From positions 62,001 to 126,000 of the forward strand of contig NZ_JADQBY010000014.1 in the NCBI RefSeq assembly GCF_016278385.1: DNA of 64,000 nucleotides, written 5' to 3'. Position numbers and translations under genes: made by a program. Every line of letters starts with the position of its first letter. The first letter of the stretch is position 1. Below are positions 47,201 through 55,636 of the stretch, piece by piece. A model generated the notes under the pieces. The model saw only the letters and a program-made list of their open reading frames with translations, had not been told where the DNA came from and did not search any database. Source of the DNA: Methanolobus sp. GTDB lineage: Archaea; Halobacteriota; Methanosarcinia; Methanosarcinales; Methanosarcinaceae.

Positions 47201-47790
47201 GTTACGAGTTTACTGATGAGGGCAATGCTATTTCCTCCGTTGAGTTCGATTCCCTGAAGAACTCTGGATCGATACAGACCATAATTGAAGTTGTGAAAGA
47301 CCGTTCATCGTTTGCAAAAACTGATGTTCCAGGGCAAGTCTATCAGCAGATGAACATTTGGGTAGGAAAGACTGGTTTTGTAAGACCGGAAAATGTTGAA
47401 AATCTGCTCATAACTTTCAAAGTAGAGAAATCCTGGCTAACCGAGAATAATATTGAAACAGATACGGTAATGCTGTACAGGTATGCAGATAGTTCCTGGG
47501 ATAAACTATCAACAACTGTAACCGGAGAAGACGATGAGTACGTGTACTTCGAGAGTGAGACTCCTGGTTTTTCACCATTTGCAATAACATCTGAAAGTGA
47601 ATCAGTATCTGCTGAAGAAGATATATTGCAATCTGTGGCTGATGATACGGCAGATTCTGTTTCAAAAGATCTTGTTTCGGATAACGAAACAAAATCGACC
47701 GGTTTCAGTGTCACAGGTATTCTGCTTGTGCTGGGACTTCTTGCAGCAGTTCTTGTAGGTGGATATGTTCAGTATGGGAAACGAAACTAA
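44224..47790 (+). CDS. Surface protein B: TolB-like propeller, NosD beta-helix, PKD, PGF-pre-PGF
   Basis: 1188 residues. Signal sequence to about 44 (NVVSATSLEVD). Then seven TolB/PD40-like blades, each with a W/F-SPDG or SPDS motif (about 60-375). A NosD-type right-handed beta-helix follows (about 385-745), starting TVDDDGGEDYNTIQDAIDAA and full of NN/NT ladder repeats. Then one PKD domain, a beta domain shared with A and C, a Ser/Gly linker, PGF-pre-PGF (about 970-1130), and a C-terminal helix with GKRN. Predicted extracellular; the modules suggest polymer binding or a structural envelope role. Start follows GAGGGGG. Confidence 0.9.
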   Translation: MKALKKGLRLVNTTNKKYNLNTKLYLIGIIFAFLLLMSNVVSATSLEVDSIVQLTTNDGDEQNPVWSPDGTEIAYSRDGNIYKMSLADSSEVTLTDDSYRKSGYSWSPDGTQMIFQKQNDSSIYSLWLMNEDGSSQRQIPNTNGEIDSFAWSPDGSKIAYTQGIELTLIEPDGSNKQVIYTNQPEYPGDNSEWAAALYDVAWSPDSSKIVVEESIGVEGVVLLKVLNTDGTNPIYITDALPINDHNTITPQTQSWQSQVWSPDGSKIVFETYNFHEGLASQASTVDLDGTDAIILTEQGASYPSFSPDGSKIVYEYYDFGKDANDVWMMDSDGSNKTRLTTNFTGDHRPVWSPDGSKIAFMSASAGNRDIWVMTLKEVSGNNNVITVDDDGGEDYNTIQDAIDAAKHGDTILVSPGTYYENVNVYKSVIIESTNGVEVTNVIGTSEYYPVFYVSAYKSTIKGFSISPSGESYSNGIHILESDYNTITENKITSDKGSGIYLESSEHNTIKNNKVSGDSFAAIWVVGNENTVINNNASATVHGTYISGNNNLLSNNNAEGMESSVYVRGDDNTLDYNTIYSHNIGIDESGNNNNIVNNIISNYDSGLGVLVFSSSGSILSNNTIEGGSIGVSVYESENITLDSNSLSTAGYGVILSDASNNLIYNNFFNTVVNVEFEGTNTGNQWNIERTAGNNIMGGSYLAGNYWAKPDGTGFSQNAVDTDGDGISESSYELDADNIDYLPLTDNVVLNQQPTATIASIFPISATEGESVSFAGNGTDIDGTITGYKWVSSRDGDLSASASFSTTGLSVGTHTVSFSVQDNNGAWSAVVSSSLNVSEAPVQTGNDSAPVLVSVSPTSGSTLAAGTSSVNINFSYSDNETGIDTSSVVFIFNYVDVTANGNTTIANTSAQYNATGLSGGSYNASVYVVDTAGNSATFNTNFTIAEKSSSSSSSTSRSSSSSSGGGGGGTTGEAYANIAVKEVESIFVIKDSHFSYEFTDEGNAISSVEFDSLKNSGSIQTIIEVVKDRSSFAKTDVPGQVYQQMNIWVGKTGFVRPENVENLLITFKVEKSWLTENNIETDTVMLYRYADSSWDKLSTTVTGEDDEYVYFESETPGFSPFAITSESESVSAEEDILQSVADDTADSVSKDLVSDNETKSTGFSVTGILLVLGLLAAVLVGGYVQYGKRN

Positions 47791-47810
47791 AACTTCGTTT
47801 CCACTTTTTT
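47777..47810 (+). terminator. Terminator hairpin containing the stop codon of gene B
   Basis: Perfect nine-base arms (47777-47785 and 47794-47802) identical to those of gene A, with stop TAA in the loop and six T from 47805. Confidence 0.65.
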
Positions 47811-47920
47811 ATTTTGATCTATGGTTCAGATATATAAAATAATGAACATAATTCAATAATACGCCCGCAGAATTAATTATTTGGTATGTCCTATATTAAA
47901 GTTTTAATTTATCTGCATAG

Positions 47921-47930
47921 ATATAAATAG
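47921..47930 (+). promoter_or_regulatory. TATA box of surface gene C
   Basis: ATATAAATAG. Ends 71 bases before ATT 48001, close to the 74 bases between TATA and ATG in genes A and B. Confidence 0.55.
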
Positions 47931-47976
47931 GATTTTTGCATTCATACCATTTAGTTCAATCCATCTTTAATAATTA

Positions 47977-50796
47977 ATGATACGATTGGGCGGTGGTACG
48001 ATTAAAGCGTCAAAAAAAGATATCCGATTAGCTAGCTCTGCTGCTAGTAGTATAGTCCATAGCATATTTTCTTTCAATTCGAAATATTGGAAAACAATAG
48101 GTTTGGCAGCTATTTTTCTGTTGCTTGTAGGTACTTGTGTGTGTAGCGCCGCAGTGGTAACAGTAGATGATAGTGGTAGTGCAGATTACACTACAATCCA
48201 GGCTGCAGTTGATGGTGCCATTTCAGGAGATACCATCCAGGTATCCCCGGGAACCTACAATGAGAATATTAACGTTAACAAACAAGTATCTATCATTTCT
48301 ACAGATGGTGCTTCTGATACTAGCGTCATTGCTGCATCAGGATATGATCATGTATTTAATGTAACTGCTGCTGGTGTAACTATAAATGGTTTCAGTATTA
48401 GCGGTGCTATTAATGTTGATATGGCAGGTATCTATCTAAGTTCAAACAATAATATCCTGATTAACAACGAAGTTTCTGAAAACTGGCACGGTATCTATTT
48501 GGATTCTTCCAACGATAACGAGGTGAATAGCAACACAGGATCAAACAATATTTATTGTAGTATCTATCTTTCTTCTTCCAGCAACAACAACCTGGGCACT
48601 AACCTGATAGATAATACTGATTACAGTGATTACGGTATTCTGTTGGATTATTCTGACAGTAACACCCTGGTTGAAAACTCAGCTACTCGTTTGGTTCGTA
48701 AGGACATTATCCGTTTGGAACATTCCAATTATAATACGTTAATCAATAATGAAGTAGGGGTTTCTGATGAGGGGAGCGGTATCTATCTTACAGATTCCAG
48801 CAATAATCGATTTACAGGTAATACTGTGATCAATAATTTTAATTCTGGTATCTTTCTTTCTTCTTCTGATAACAACGAGCTGATTGGCAACACCATATTG
48901 AATAACCTTGCATCAGGTCTCTCTTTTTCATCTTCCAGCAACAATCGGATCTACAACAATAATTTCACAAACGATGTCAATGTTGTCCTTGATGGGGATA
49001 ATACAGGTAATTCATGGAACATTGAAAAGACTGCAGGTAAGAATATACTAGGTGGATCTAACCTTGGTGGAAATTACTGGGCACAACCAGATGGAAAAGG
49101 CTTTAGCCAGACAGAAGTTGATGCAAATGGAGATGGTATCTGTGATTCTACTTTCATTCTGGGTGAAAGTAATATTGACAATCTTCCTCTGACCACTAAT
49201 GTAGCTTCAAACCAGGCACCTACAGCCAATATACCATCAATATCCCCAAATCCGACAACTGAAGGTATATCTGTTTCTTTTGCAGGAAGCGGAACTGACT
49301 CTGATGGTACCATTGCTGGTTATAAATGGTCCTCCAGTCTTGATAGTGATCTAAGTACTTCTGCAAGTTTCAGTAGTTCTGAACTTTCCGTAGGCACACA
49401 CACTATCTCCTTCAGTGTTCAGGATAATGATGGTGATTGGTCTGATGTTGTTTCCTCAACCTTGACTATCAATGAAGCTCCTAATCAGAATCCTGTTGCC
49501 CGCATCGGTTCTATTTCTCCCAACCCTGCAACCAAAGGTACTTCTGTTTCTTTTGCAGGAAGCGGAACTGACTCTGATGGCACCATTGCTGGTTATAAAT
49601 GGTCCTCCAGTCTTGATAGTGATCTAAGTACTTCTGCAAGTTTCAGTAGTTCTGAACTTTCCGTAGGCACACACACTATCTCCTTCAGTGTTCAGGATAA
49701 CGCTGGTGATTGGTCTGATGTTGTTTCCTCAACTCTGACAATCAATGCGGCTTCGGAACAGAATGATACTGATTCTACAGGTCCTGTCCTTACAAGTGTG
49801 ACTCCGTCAAGCGGGTCTACCTTTGCTGCAGGCACAACATCTACCGAGATCCGGTTCGACTACAATGATGCCCAGAATGGTATCAACACGAGTTCAATTG
49901 TTTTCACTTTTGACAGTGTTGATGTTACAGATGATGGTAATGCAACAATAACAGATTCATACGCATTCTACAATGCCAATGGACTAGCTGCAGGAAGCCA
50001 TTCTGCATCAGTGCGTGTTGCAGACAATGAAGGCAATTCAGTGGTTTTCAGTACGAGTTTCACAATCAGTGCGCAGAGCAGTTCAAGTTCCTCATCCAGT
50101 TCCTCGTCCTCAGGCGGTGGTGGAGGCGGCACTACCGGAGAGAAGTACGAGAATCTTCTTGTAAAAGACGTGGAAAGTATTTTCGTCATTAAGGATTCGC
50201 ACGTCAGCTACGAGTTCAATGATAAGAGCAATGCTATTTCCTCCGTTGAGTTCGATTCCCTGAAGAACTCCGGATCGATACAGACCATCATTGAAGTCGT
50301 GAAAGACCGTTCATCGTTTGCAAAAACTGATGCTCCAGGACAAGTCTATCAGCAGATGAATATTTGGGTAGGAAAGGCTGGTTTTGTAAGACCGGAAAAC
50401 ATTGAAAATCTGCTTATTACTTTCAAAGTCGAGAAATCCTGGCTGACAGAGAATAACATTGAAGCTGATACGGTGATTCTTTACAGGTATGCAGATGATA
50501 CGTGGAATAAACTCCCCACCACTGTTACTGAGGAAGTTGATAATTACGTGTACTATGAAAGTGAGACATCAGGCTTTTCTCCATTTGCAATAGCATCTGA
50601 AAGTAAGCCTGAACCTATTGTTGAAGAAGAACTGAAGTCTGTAACAGATGAAAGCGCAGCAGCAATAGCAAGCGAAGAGCTTTCAGAAGAGGAACCGAAT
50701 CCTAAAGGAATCAGCACCACTGGTATTTTTGTAATGCTGGGAATATTCTCAGTAGTTCTTATTGGTGCATATGCTCTCTACGGGAAACGAAGTTAA
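47977..50796 (+). CDS. Surface protein C: NosD beta-helix, two PKD, PGF-pre-PGF; possible ATT start
   Basis: 939 residues if ATG 47977 is used. The signal segment ends VCSAAVV. A NosD-type beta-helix (about 60-400) begins TVDDSGSADYTTIQAAVDGA. Two PKD domains with 273-base DNA period follow, then the shared beta domain, a Ser/Gly linker and PGF-pre-PGF (about 725-880), C-terminal helix and GKRS. The ATG has no ribosome site. In B the protein starts MKALKKGLRL; here the aligned codons are ATT AAA GCG at 48001, right after GGGCGGTGG. So the ancestral start has become ATT. It may now start at ATT, or upstream. Confidence 0.88.
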   Translation: MIRLGGGTIKASKKDIRLASSAASSIVHSIFSFNSKYWKTIGLAAIFLLLVGTCVCSAAVVTVDDSGSADYTTIQAAVDGAISGDTIQVSPGTYNENINVNKQVSIISTDGASDTSVIAASGYDHVFNVTAAGVTINGFSISGAINVDMAGIYLSSNNNILINNEVSENWHGIYLDSSNDNEVNSNTGSNNIYCSIYLSSSSNNNLGTNLIDNTDYSDYGILLDYSDSNTLVENSATRLVRKDIIRLEHSNYNTLINNEVGVSDEGSGIYLTDSSNNRFTGNTVINNFNSGIFLSSSDNNELIGNTILNNLASGLSFSSSSNNRIYNNNFTNDVNVVLDGDNTGNSWNIEKTAGKNILGGSNLGGNYWAQPDGKGFSQTEVDANGDGICDSTFILGESNIDNLPLTTNVASNQAPTANIPSISPNPTTEGISVSFAGSGTDSDGTIAGYKWSSSLDSDLSTSASFSSSELSVGTHTISFSVQDNDGDWSDVVSSTLTINEAPNQNPVARIGSISPNPATKGTSVSFAGSGTDSDGTIAGYKWSSSLDSDLSTSASFSSSELSVGTHTISFSVQDNAGDWSDVVSSTLTINAASEQNDTDSTGPVLTSVTPSSGSTFAAGTTSTEIRFDYNDAQNGINTSSIVFTFDSVDVTDDGNATITDSYAFYNANGLAAGSHSASVRVADNEGNSVVFSTSFTISAQSSSSSSSSSSSSGGGGGGTTGEKYENLLVKDVESIFVIKDSHVSYEFNDKSNAISSVEFDSLKNSGSIQTIIEVVKDRSSFAKTDAPGQVYQQMNIWVGKAGFVRPENIENLLITFKVEKSWLTENNIEADTVILYRYADDTWNKLPTTVTEEVDNYVYYESETSGFSPFAIASESKPEPIVEEELKSVTDESAAAIASEELSEEEPNPKGISTTGIFVMLGIFSVVLIGAYALYGKRS
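49271..49735 (+). repeat. Two tandem PKD-encoding repeats in gene C
   Basis: The segment from CTGTTTCTTTTGCAGG at 49271 recurs at 49544, a 273-base period (91 residues). The core of about 190 bases in each copy is nearly identical; the linkers differ. Confidence 0.75.
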
Positions 50797-50817
50797 TACT
50801 TCGTTAACCTTTTTTTT
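50786..50817 (+). terminator. Terminator hairpin containing the stop codon of gene C
   Basis: Arms AACGAAGT (50786-50793) and ACTTCGTT (50798-50805); stop TAA starts in the four-base loop. Eight T follow. Same design as A and B with a different stem base sequence. Confidence 0.65.
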
Positions 50818-50845
50818 ATTTTCAATACACACATATTCAGTTTTC

Positions 50846-53800
50846 TCACGTTGTCAGTCTCTTATACAACAACGGTAGTGTCTCAGGCAGCATCAGAGCA
50901 TCATCGATAATCGTATATCCTACATCGGAAAAGATATTGTCAAGATACTCCCCCGGATTCCTGTCGACGGTTATACAGAAGAAGTGCATTCCACGGGCTT
51001 TTCCTTCACTGATAGCAACCCTTGTATCCTCTTGTGCAAGGTCGCCCTGATAGGAGTCTTCTCCTTTTGATCTGTCATAAGGTTCGCCGTCGGAGAGAAG
51101 TACCAGCATCTTTGTCCTTGCACCTGCATGCTCCAGTTTTTTAATGGAATGACGGATTGCAGGCCCAAGACGTGTATTGGATGCAGGTTGCAGAAGGCTT
51201 ATCCTGCGTGCCACATTATCTGAGAGTTCTTCATCAAAATCCTTGATTACAAAATACTCAACATCATCCCTGCTTTTTCCGGAAAATGCATAGATGGCGT
51301 ACTTGTCTCCTATGCTCTCAAGTGCCTGGCTCATTATTATCAGTGAATCCTTTTCAACGTCCAGTATGCTCCTGCCGTCCGCACCAAGGATCTTGCGTGT
51401 GGAGGCACTGACATCCATAAGGAAAAGGGTTGCTACGTCTCTCTCATGCTTATCCCACCTGAGATAAAGCCCATCATCAGGGTTTATTCCGCACTTCTTT
51501 GCGATAAGTGAGTCTGTGAAAGCATCGATGTCTATTTCAGTTCCGTCATTTTGCCCCTTCATCCTGTGAAAAGCTTCAGGTTTCATCAGGCTGAATGTGT
51601 GTTTCAGAAGAGATATTTCATTCCCGTAGCGTTCCATTGCTTTTGTATAGTAGGATGTAGAACCCCCGACAGGTTCTATTTCATTGACCGTACTCCAGTC
51701 TGACCTGTAATCATTGATAACTGAGTCCCACTCATCGTATTTGTAGCTGCCAAGCACTCTCCAGTTATTGTCCAGTGCATATGTGGGTTTATTGGTAGCC
51801 TTCTCTTTAGGCCTATTCTCCTGAGCAGCAAGGTCGGCCTCGGTTTCGGGAATAAAATTCTTAATGACATTTTCAAAAGGCTTTGTCATCATTGGGTCCT
51901 TTGAACCTGTAGCACCAATATCCATCCCTCGATAACCTATATTTTTTAACATTTCGTATTCTATCGGTTGAAGAGGGCCGAAATATACGTCAAGTATGGC
52001 ATATATCTCAAAAGCGGTCTCAAGTGCTGAAAATGTGCTTGAATCTTCCCTGAATATTGTATCTGCAAGGAGTTCCCCGGTCTTGTCCAGAACCACTCTG
52101 GTAGTTTCACTTATCTTAAATGCAGGCTCATGCCCGGTAGATATCCATAACAATGCTTCCATGAATTCTTCAAGTCCGCCCTTTGTAGCAGGTCTCATCA
52201 AAAGCATCTTATGTCGTACATTTTCAAGGTCAGAACGCACACCTCTGTAGTGCTCCATTATCATGTACTCGACACGTGCATCCTCCAGAACTCCAAGTAT
52301 GGTTGCTGCCAATACCTGGTTTGGGAAAAGTGAGAGTATATTGATGATGGCAACAGATTCCTTACTATGGGTATCTGGTGAAAGCCATCCCTCTTCTTTT
52401 TGAATTGGATACTTTCTAATGATTCTCTCCATGAGCGTAGCACCCTTTTCATAAGGTACATCCATCAAGCTGAAACGGATATGTCCAACCTCATGCATCA
52501 CACTGAGTTTGTAGATCTTGAAATTATCTTCAATATCCTCGTACACCCTCATTTTTGGTGCAAGATAGATAGTATTGCCTGCAATTATCGGGTTCATACC
52601 ATGTGCTTCTTCCTGAAGCGGCAGTGTTGCCATGGAACGTATTACAAAATTAGTATTTGAAAGTCCAAGGGCATAGTATCTCAAAACATTTGCCACTTTT
52701 TTAAGAGCAATTGCACCGGTCAGTTCTTCTATGAACTCGTTGGAGCTTTTCGACTCAAGTGAGAAATATGCCTTTCCTGCAGGTGCTTTATCTTCAATGT
52801 TCTCCAGTCCTTTCAAAGCCCATTCTTCCAGTTCACTGATGTCCAGTTTTTCCAGTATTGGTGGGGAGTGTGAAAAGTAATCAATTGCCACTTTTCTATC
52901 CTTCGCATGGATCTTCATCCCTATATCTGCCCACTTCCTCGCATTTTCCGGTTTTGTGTTCCCTACAAAATGACCTAGATTTTCAAAGAATGCACTGGCA
53001 AGAACACCTTCTTTTCCAAGAAGCCTATTTGCGATTCTGAATATCTCATCATGGTATTGCGGAGAAATTTTGCTTAAAGCTTGAACGGAGTTCACGAAAT
53101 AAGCAGAAGCTAAAGCGGGATCCTGTATTCCGATTCCTTCTCCTGTGCCAGCCCATTCCTCAAAAATTTCGGATCTTAGCAGGATATAAGCCTCTGAAGT
53201 ATTATCAAAATAAGCAGGAATGCATTCCGGCTGGATATCTGCAAGCTGAATAGCTCGGTCTACGAGCACTGATCTGATATTCCGGTCTGTATCTTCAGGA
53301 TGTTTTCCAAGTGCAAGGCTTGCCTGAATGAAAGATCTGAGTGCTTTTTTGTTATTCGGGAAAGAGGCTATGCCTTTATCTTTCCATTCATCCACTTCAG
53401 TTAGTTCCAGTTTGCCAGAATATTGCGCAATTGTGTTCAAAAATAACTTTGCACTTTCGTTATCGGCACTCGCAAGGTCAGTCGCAATATTCATGAGAAA
53501 GGCAAGATCTTGCTCATCAGCCGTCTCCATTATTGTTCCTGCATTCCTGAACAATGCCATTGCAGGTGCTTCACTGAATTTCAGGACATCGTCCATTGAA
53601 ATGAGGAGTTCTTTTCTTCTTTGTGGCTGTACAGCTGGAAGCATCTTTCCTGCCAGATTTATGAGTTCTATTGCAGTGAGCCAGTGGCTTTTGCTTATTC
53701 TTTCCGTGATATGGCAGAACAGGGTTAATTCTTCGCTTTTGAGTAACGAATGAAGCTGGATGAGGTGTTCAAAATAAGCTTCTGAAACCTTTACATTGAT

Positions 53801-54334
53801 ATTTCCAAGTTCCTTTCCTTTTTCTACAAGCTCGTGGAATCTTTCAGGATATGTGGATACGACTACTTTTCCAGTGTATTTGAAATATGCAATTGCCATC
53901 CATTTGTTTTCTTCAGAGAGGGTTATGCCTGTGTTTGTCCAGTTTTCGAGAAGCTCCATACCACCTTTTTTGATGATCGGCATTGATGAGTCAAAGAATC
54001 CTTCACAACAGGACACGCTCAGTTTTGAGATGTTCCTTGCAAGGGAGAGCCAGTTCTCAAATTCATTTTTTCCGATGGACTTGTAGACTTTGGGAGCAGC
54101 ACCCAGGTAGGCGACAAGTACTCTCATGCCACGCCTGAAGGCACCTTTTCCGGCGTGAAGCACTGCTTCTAGTTCTTCATCGTCTAAATCTTCAAACCCT
54201 GCTGTTAATCTGGAAATCTCATAACTGTCGACGGAATCGGTAAGTTTTGAAAAATGGGATGCTATCAGTCCGCTTATCTTTTCCGCTGTGGCAGGGATTT
54301 GTTCATCTCTATCTTCTGCCGGCGTAATATTCAC
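50846..54334 (-). CDS. Giant VWA protein: 37-residue helical repeats, HEVGH motif, C-terminal VWA
   Basis: 1162 residues from GTG 54334. Residues about 94-540 form about twelve units of 37 residues, seen from W at 95, 132, 317, 394, 468, 505 and from aromatic F at 114, 151, 188, 262, 298, 335, 376, 413, 450, 487 and 524: a helical solenoid. HEVGH is at 614-618, with EDARVE at 684-689, like a zinc peptidase-type site. The C-terminal VWA domain has a full MIDAS: DVSAS (974-978), SNTRLG and SDGEP. NorD/CbbO proteins share the last two parts but are shorter. The start overlaps the AAA gene. Probably works with it to load a metal or fold a target. Confidence 0.88.
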   Translation of the reverse strand: MNITPAEDRDEQIPATAEKISGLIASHFSKLTDSVDSYEISRLTAGFEDLDDEELEAVLHAGKGAFRRGMRVLVAYLGAAPKVYKSIGKNEFENWLSLARNISKLSVSCCEGFFDSSMPIIKKGGMELLENWTNTGITLSEENKWMAIAYFKYTGKVVVSTYPERFHELVEKGKELGNINVKVSEAYFEHLIQLHSLLKSEELTLFCHITERISKSHWLTAIELINLAGKMLPAVQPQRRKELLISMDDVLKFSEAPAMALFRNAGTIMETADEQDLAFLMNIATDLASADNESAKLFLNTIAQYSGKLELTEVDEWKDKGIASFPNNKKALRSFIQASLALGKHPEDTDRNIRSVLVDRAIQLADIQPECIPAYFDNTSEAYILLRSEIFEEWAGTGEGIGIQDPALASAYFVNSVQALSKISPQYHDEIFRIANRLLGKEGVLASAFFENLGHFVGNTKPENARKWADIGMKIHAKDRKVAIDYFSHSPPILEKLDISELEEWALKGLENIEDKAPAGKAYFSLESKSSNEFIEELTGAIALKKVANVLRYYALGLSNTNFVIRSMATLPLQEEAHGMNPIIAGNTIYLAPKMRVYEDIEDNFKIYKLSVMHEVGHIRFSLMDVPYEKGATLMERIIRKYPIQKEEGWLSPDTHSKESVAIINILSLFPNQVLAATILGVLEDARVEYMIMEHYRGVRSDLENVRHKMLLMRPATKGGLEEFMEALLWISTGHEPAFKISETTRVVLDKTGELLADTIFREDSSTFSALETAFEIYAILDVYFGPLQPIEYEMLKNIGYRGMDIGATGSKDPMMTKPFENVIKNFIPETEADLAAQENRPKEKATNKPTYALDNNWRVLGSYKYDEWDSVINDYRSDWSTVNEIEPVGGSTSYYTKAMERYGNEISLLKHTFSLMKPEAFHRMKGQNDGTEIDIDAFTDSLIAKKCGINPDDGLYLRWDKHERDVATLFLMDVSASTRKILGADGRSILDVEKDSLIIMSQALESIGDKYAIYAFSGKSRDDVEYFVIKDFDEELSDNVARRISLLQPASNTRLGPAIRHSIKKLEHAGARTKMLVLLSDGEPYDRSKGEDSYQGDLAQEDTRVAISEGKARGMHFFCITVDRNPGEYLDNIFSDVGYTIIDDALMLPETLPLLYKRLTT

Positions 54335-55161
54335 TCCATTATGGCGGCAATTATCTCATCGATGCTTTTCTGCAGATCGGGATTGTCAGTTATAGGTTTT
54401 GCCATTGCTATTCTGCAGGCTTCTTTAGGCTCGATTCCCTCACGGATGAGTTTGCCTGCATAGATCAACAGGCGTGTGCTTACTCCTTCTTCGAGTCCGT
54501 GGTGTTTGAAGTTCCTGATGCTCTGACCGATTTCCACAAGCAGACCTGCTGTTTTCTCGTCGAGCTGGCTTTCGTGAGCCACGATCTGCTTTTCCAGCTC
54601 AGCAGGCGGGTAATCAAAATCAATTGCAACAAATCTCTGTCTTGTGCTCTGTTTCATGTCCTTGATAATGCTCTGGTAACCGGGATTGTATGAAACTGAG
54701 AGCATGAATTCTTTTGGTGCTTTAACTATTACTCCAAGTTTGTCGATAGGGATTATGCGCCTGTCATCGGTTAACGGGTGTATGACTACTATTGTGTCCT
54801 TTCTGGCTTCCACTACTTCATCAAGATAGCAGATAGCTCCGCCTTTTACAGCTTTTGTGAGAGGTCCGTCGCTCCATTCCACGGATTCTCCCTTGATCAA
54901 AAAGCGCCCTACCAGGTCTGTTGCAGTTAGATCCTCATGGCAGGCAATTGTTATCAGCGGACGCTGCAATTTGTAAGCCATGTATTCTATGAACCGTGTT
55001 TTTCCACAACCGGTTGGTCCTTTCAGGTTAACCGGCAGCAGGTTTTTGTAAGCGGCTGTGAATATCTCGACCTCGTTACCCACAGGAACGTAGTAAGGCT
55101 CTTCCGTTATCAGATATTCATCAACAGGCAGCTCTTCAGATAAAGCGCATTTCATTGCCAT
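54331..55161 (-). CDS. MoxR-type AAA ATPase (CbbQ/NorQ family)
   Basis: 276 residues. Walker A GPTGCGKT (48-55), Walker [13 protein letters not shown], sensor-like [15 protein letters not shown] and an arginine finger region ([11 protein letters not shown]). CbbQ/NorQ proteins pair with a VWA protein to activate metalloenzymes such as Rubisco or NO reductase. Neither is in this window. It overlaps the VWA gene by four bases (stop of AAA and GTG of VWA), so it is made together with it. The minus-strand TATA is near 55201-55209. Confidence 0.9.
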   Translation of the reverse strand: MAMKCALSEELPVDEYLITEEPYYVPVGNEVEIFTAAYKNLLPVNLKGPTGCGKTRFIEYMAYKLQRPLITIACHEDLTATDLVGRFLIKGESVEWSDGPLTKAVKGGAICYLDEVVEARKDTIVVIHPLTDDRRIIPIDKLGVIVKAPKEFMLSVSYNPGYQSIIKDMKQSTRQRFVAIDFDYPPAELEKQIVAHESQLDEKTAGLLVEIGQSIRNFKHHGLEEGVSTRLLIYAGKLIREGIEPKEACRIAMAKPITDNPDLQKSIDEIIAAIME

Positions 55162-55240
55162 GGTATAATTCCTCTTATGATAGTATTCTACCCTGTTCTA
55201 CTTTATATCTGCTGTGCAGGAGAATTGGGAGTATCAGAAT

Positions 55241-55265
55241 CTATCAATTTGATGGAAATTGATAG
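55241..55265. repeat. Perfect 10-base inverted repeat upstream of the AAA gene
   Basis: Arms CTATCAATTT and AAATTGATAG with a five-base spacer. About 80 bases before the AAA start and beyond its TATA, a position for a regulator, or a hairpin. Confidence 0.5.
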
Positions 55266-55483
55266 GTTTCAATAGCTTCAACAGTTGGTTTATATTTTTA
55301 GTTTAATCTTGTGAACAGGAATATGAATCGTACAAAAAATAATATTGCAGTTGGTTTTGGAGAGTGATAAGGCAAGGGGGATGTTGGAAAAAATGTAATG
55401 ATTTTAATCATCTCCCCGTTATTAAATTTATATGCATCTTAGTACATTAAATGGCCGTTGGTGGGGACTTCAGTGGGTTGAGG

Positions 55484-55507
55484 ATTTGATTACAATACAA
55501 ATCAAAT
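55484..55507. repeat. Inverted repeat upstream of ribonucleotide reductase
   Basis: Arms ATTTGATT and AATCAAAT, eight bases each with an eight-base spacer, about 130 bases before ATG 55637. May be an operator site. Confidence 0.4.
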
Positions 55508-55636
55508 GATATCAGTCTTGTTACCAATTCAGTTTTATTAGTATTCGATTGTGGTTTAGAAAATCTTTAAATAAAGAAGAATGATTGCTGACGTATAAAT
55601 GATGAATTTGTTTATTTAATACTATAAGGTAAAAAT

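Larger units (their letters stand above)
55162..55636. other. Divergent intergenic region with two inverted repeats
   Basis: 475 bases between the AAA operon and the ribonucleotide reductase gene. No ORF supported. It holds a minus-strand TATA (about 55201-55209), inverted repeats at 55241-55265 and 55484-55507, and plus-strand TATA-like sequences (about 55567 and 55592). No cobalamin-box-like sequence was recognised. Confidence 0.6.

Noticed and set aside
55162-55636. Cobalamin riboswitch upstream of the B12-dependent RNR
   Set aside because: No B12-box-like sequence or matching fold was recognised; only two simple inverted repeats were found.
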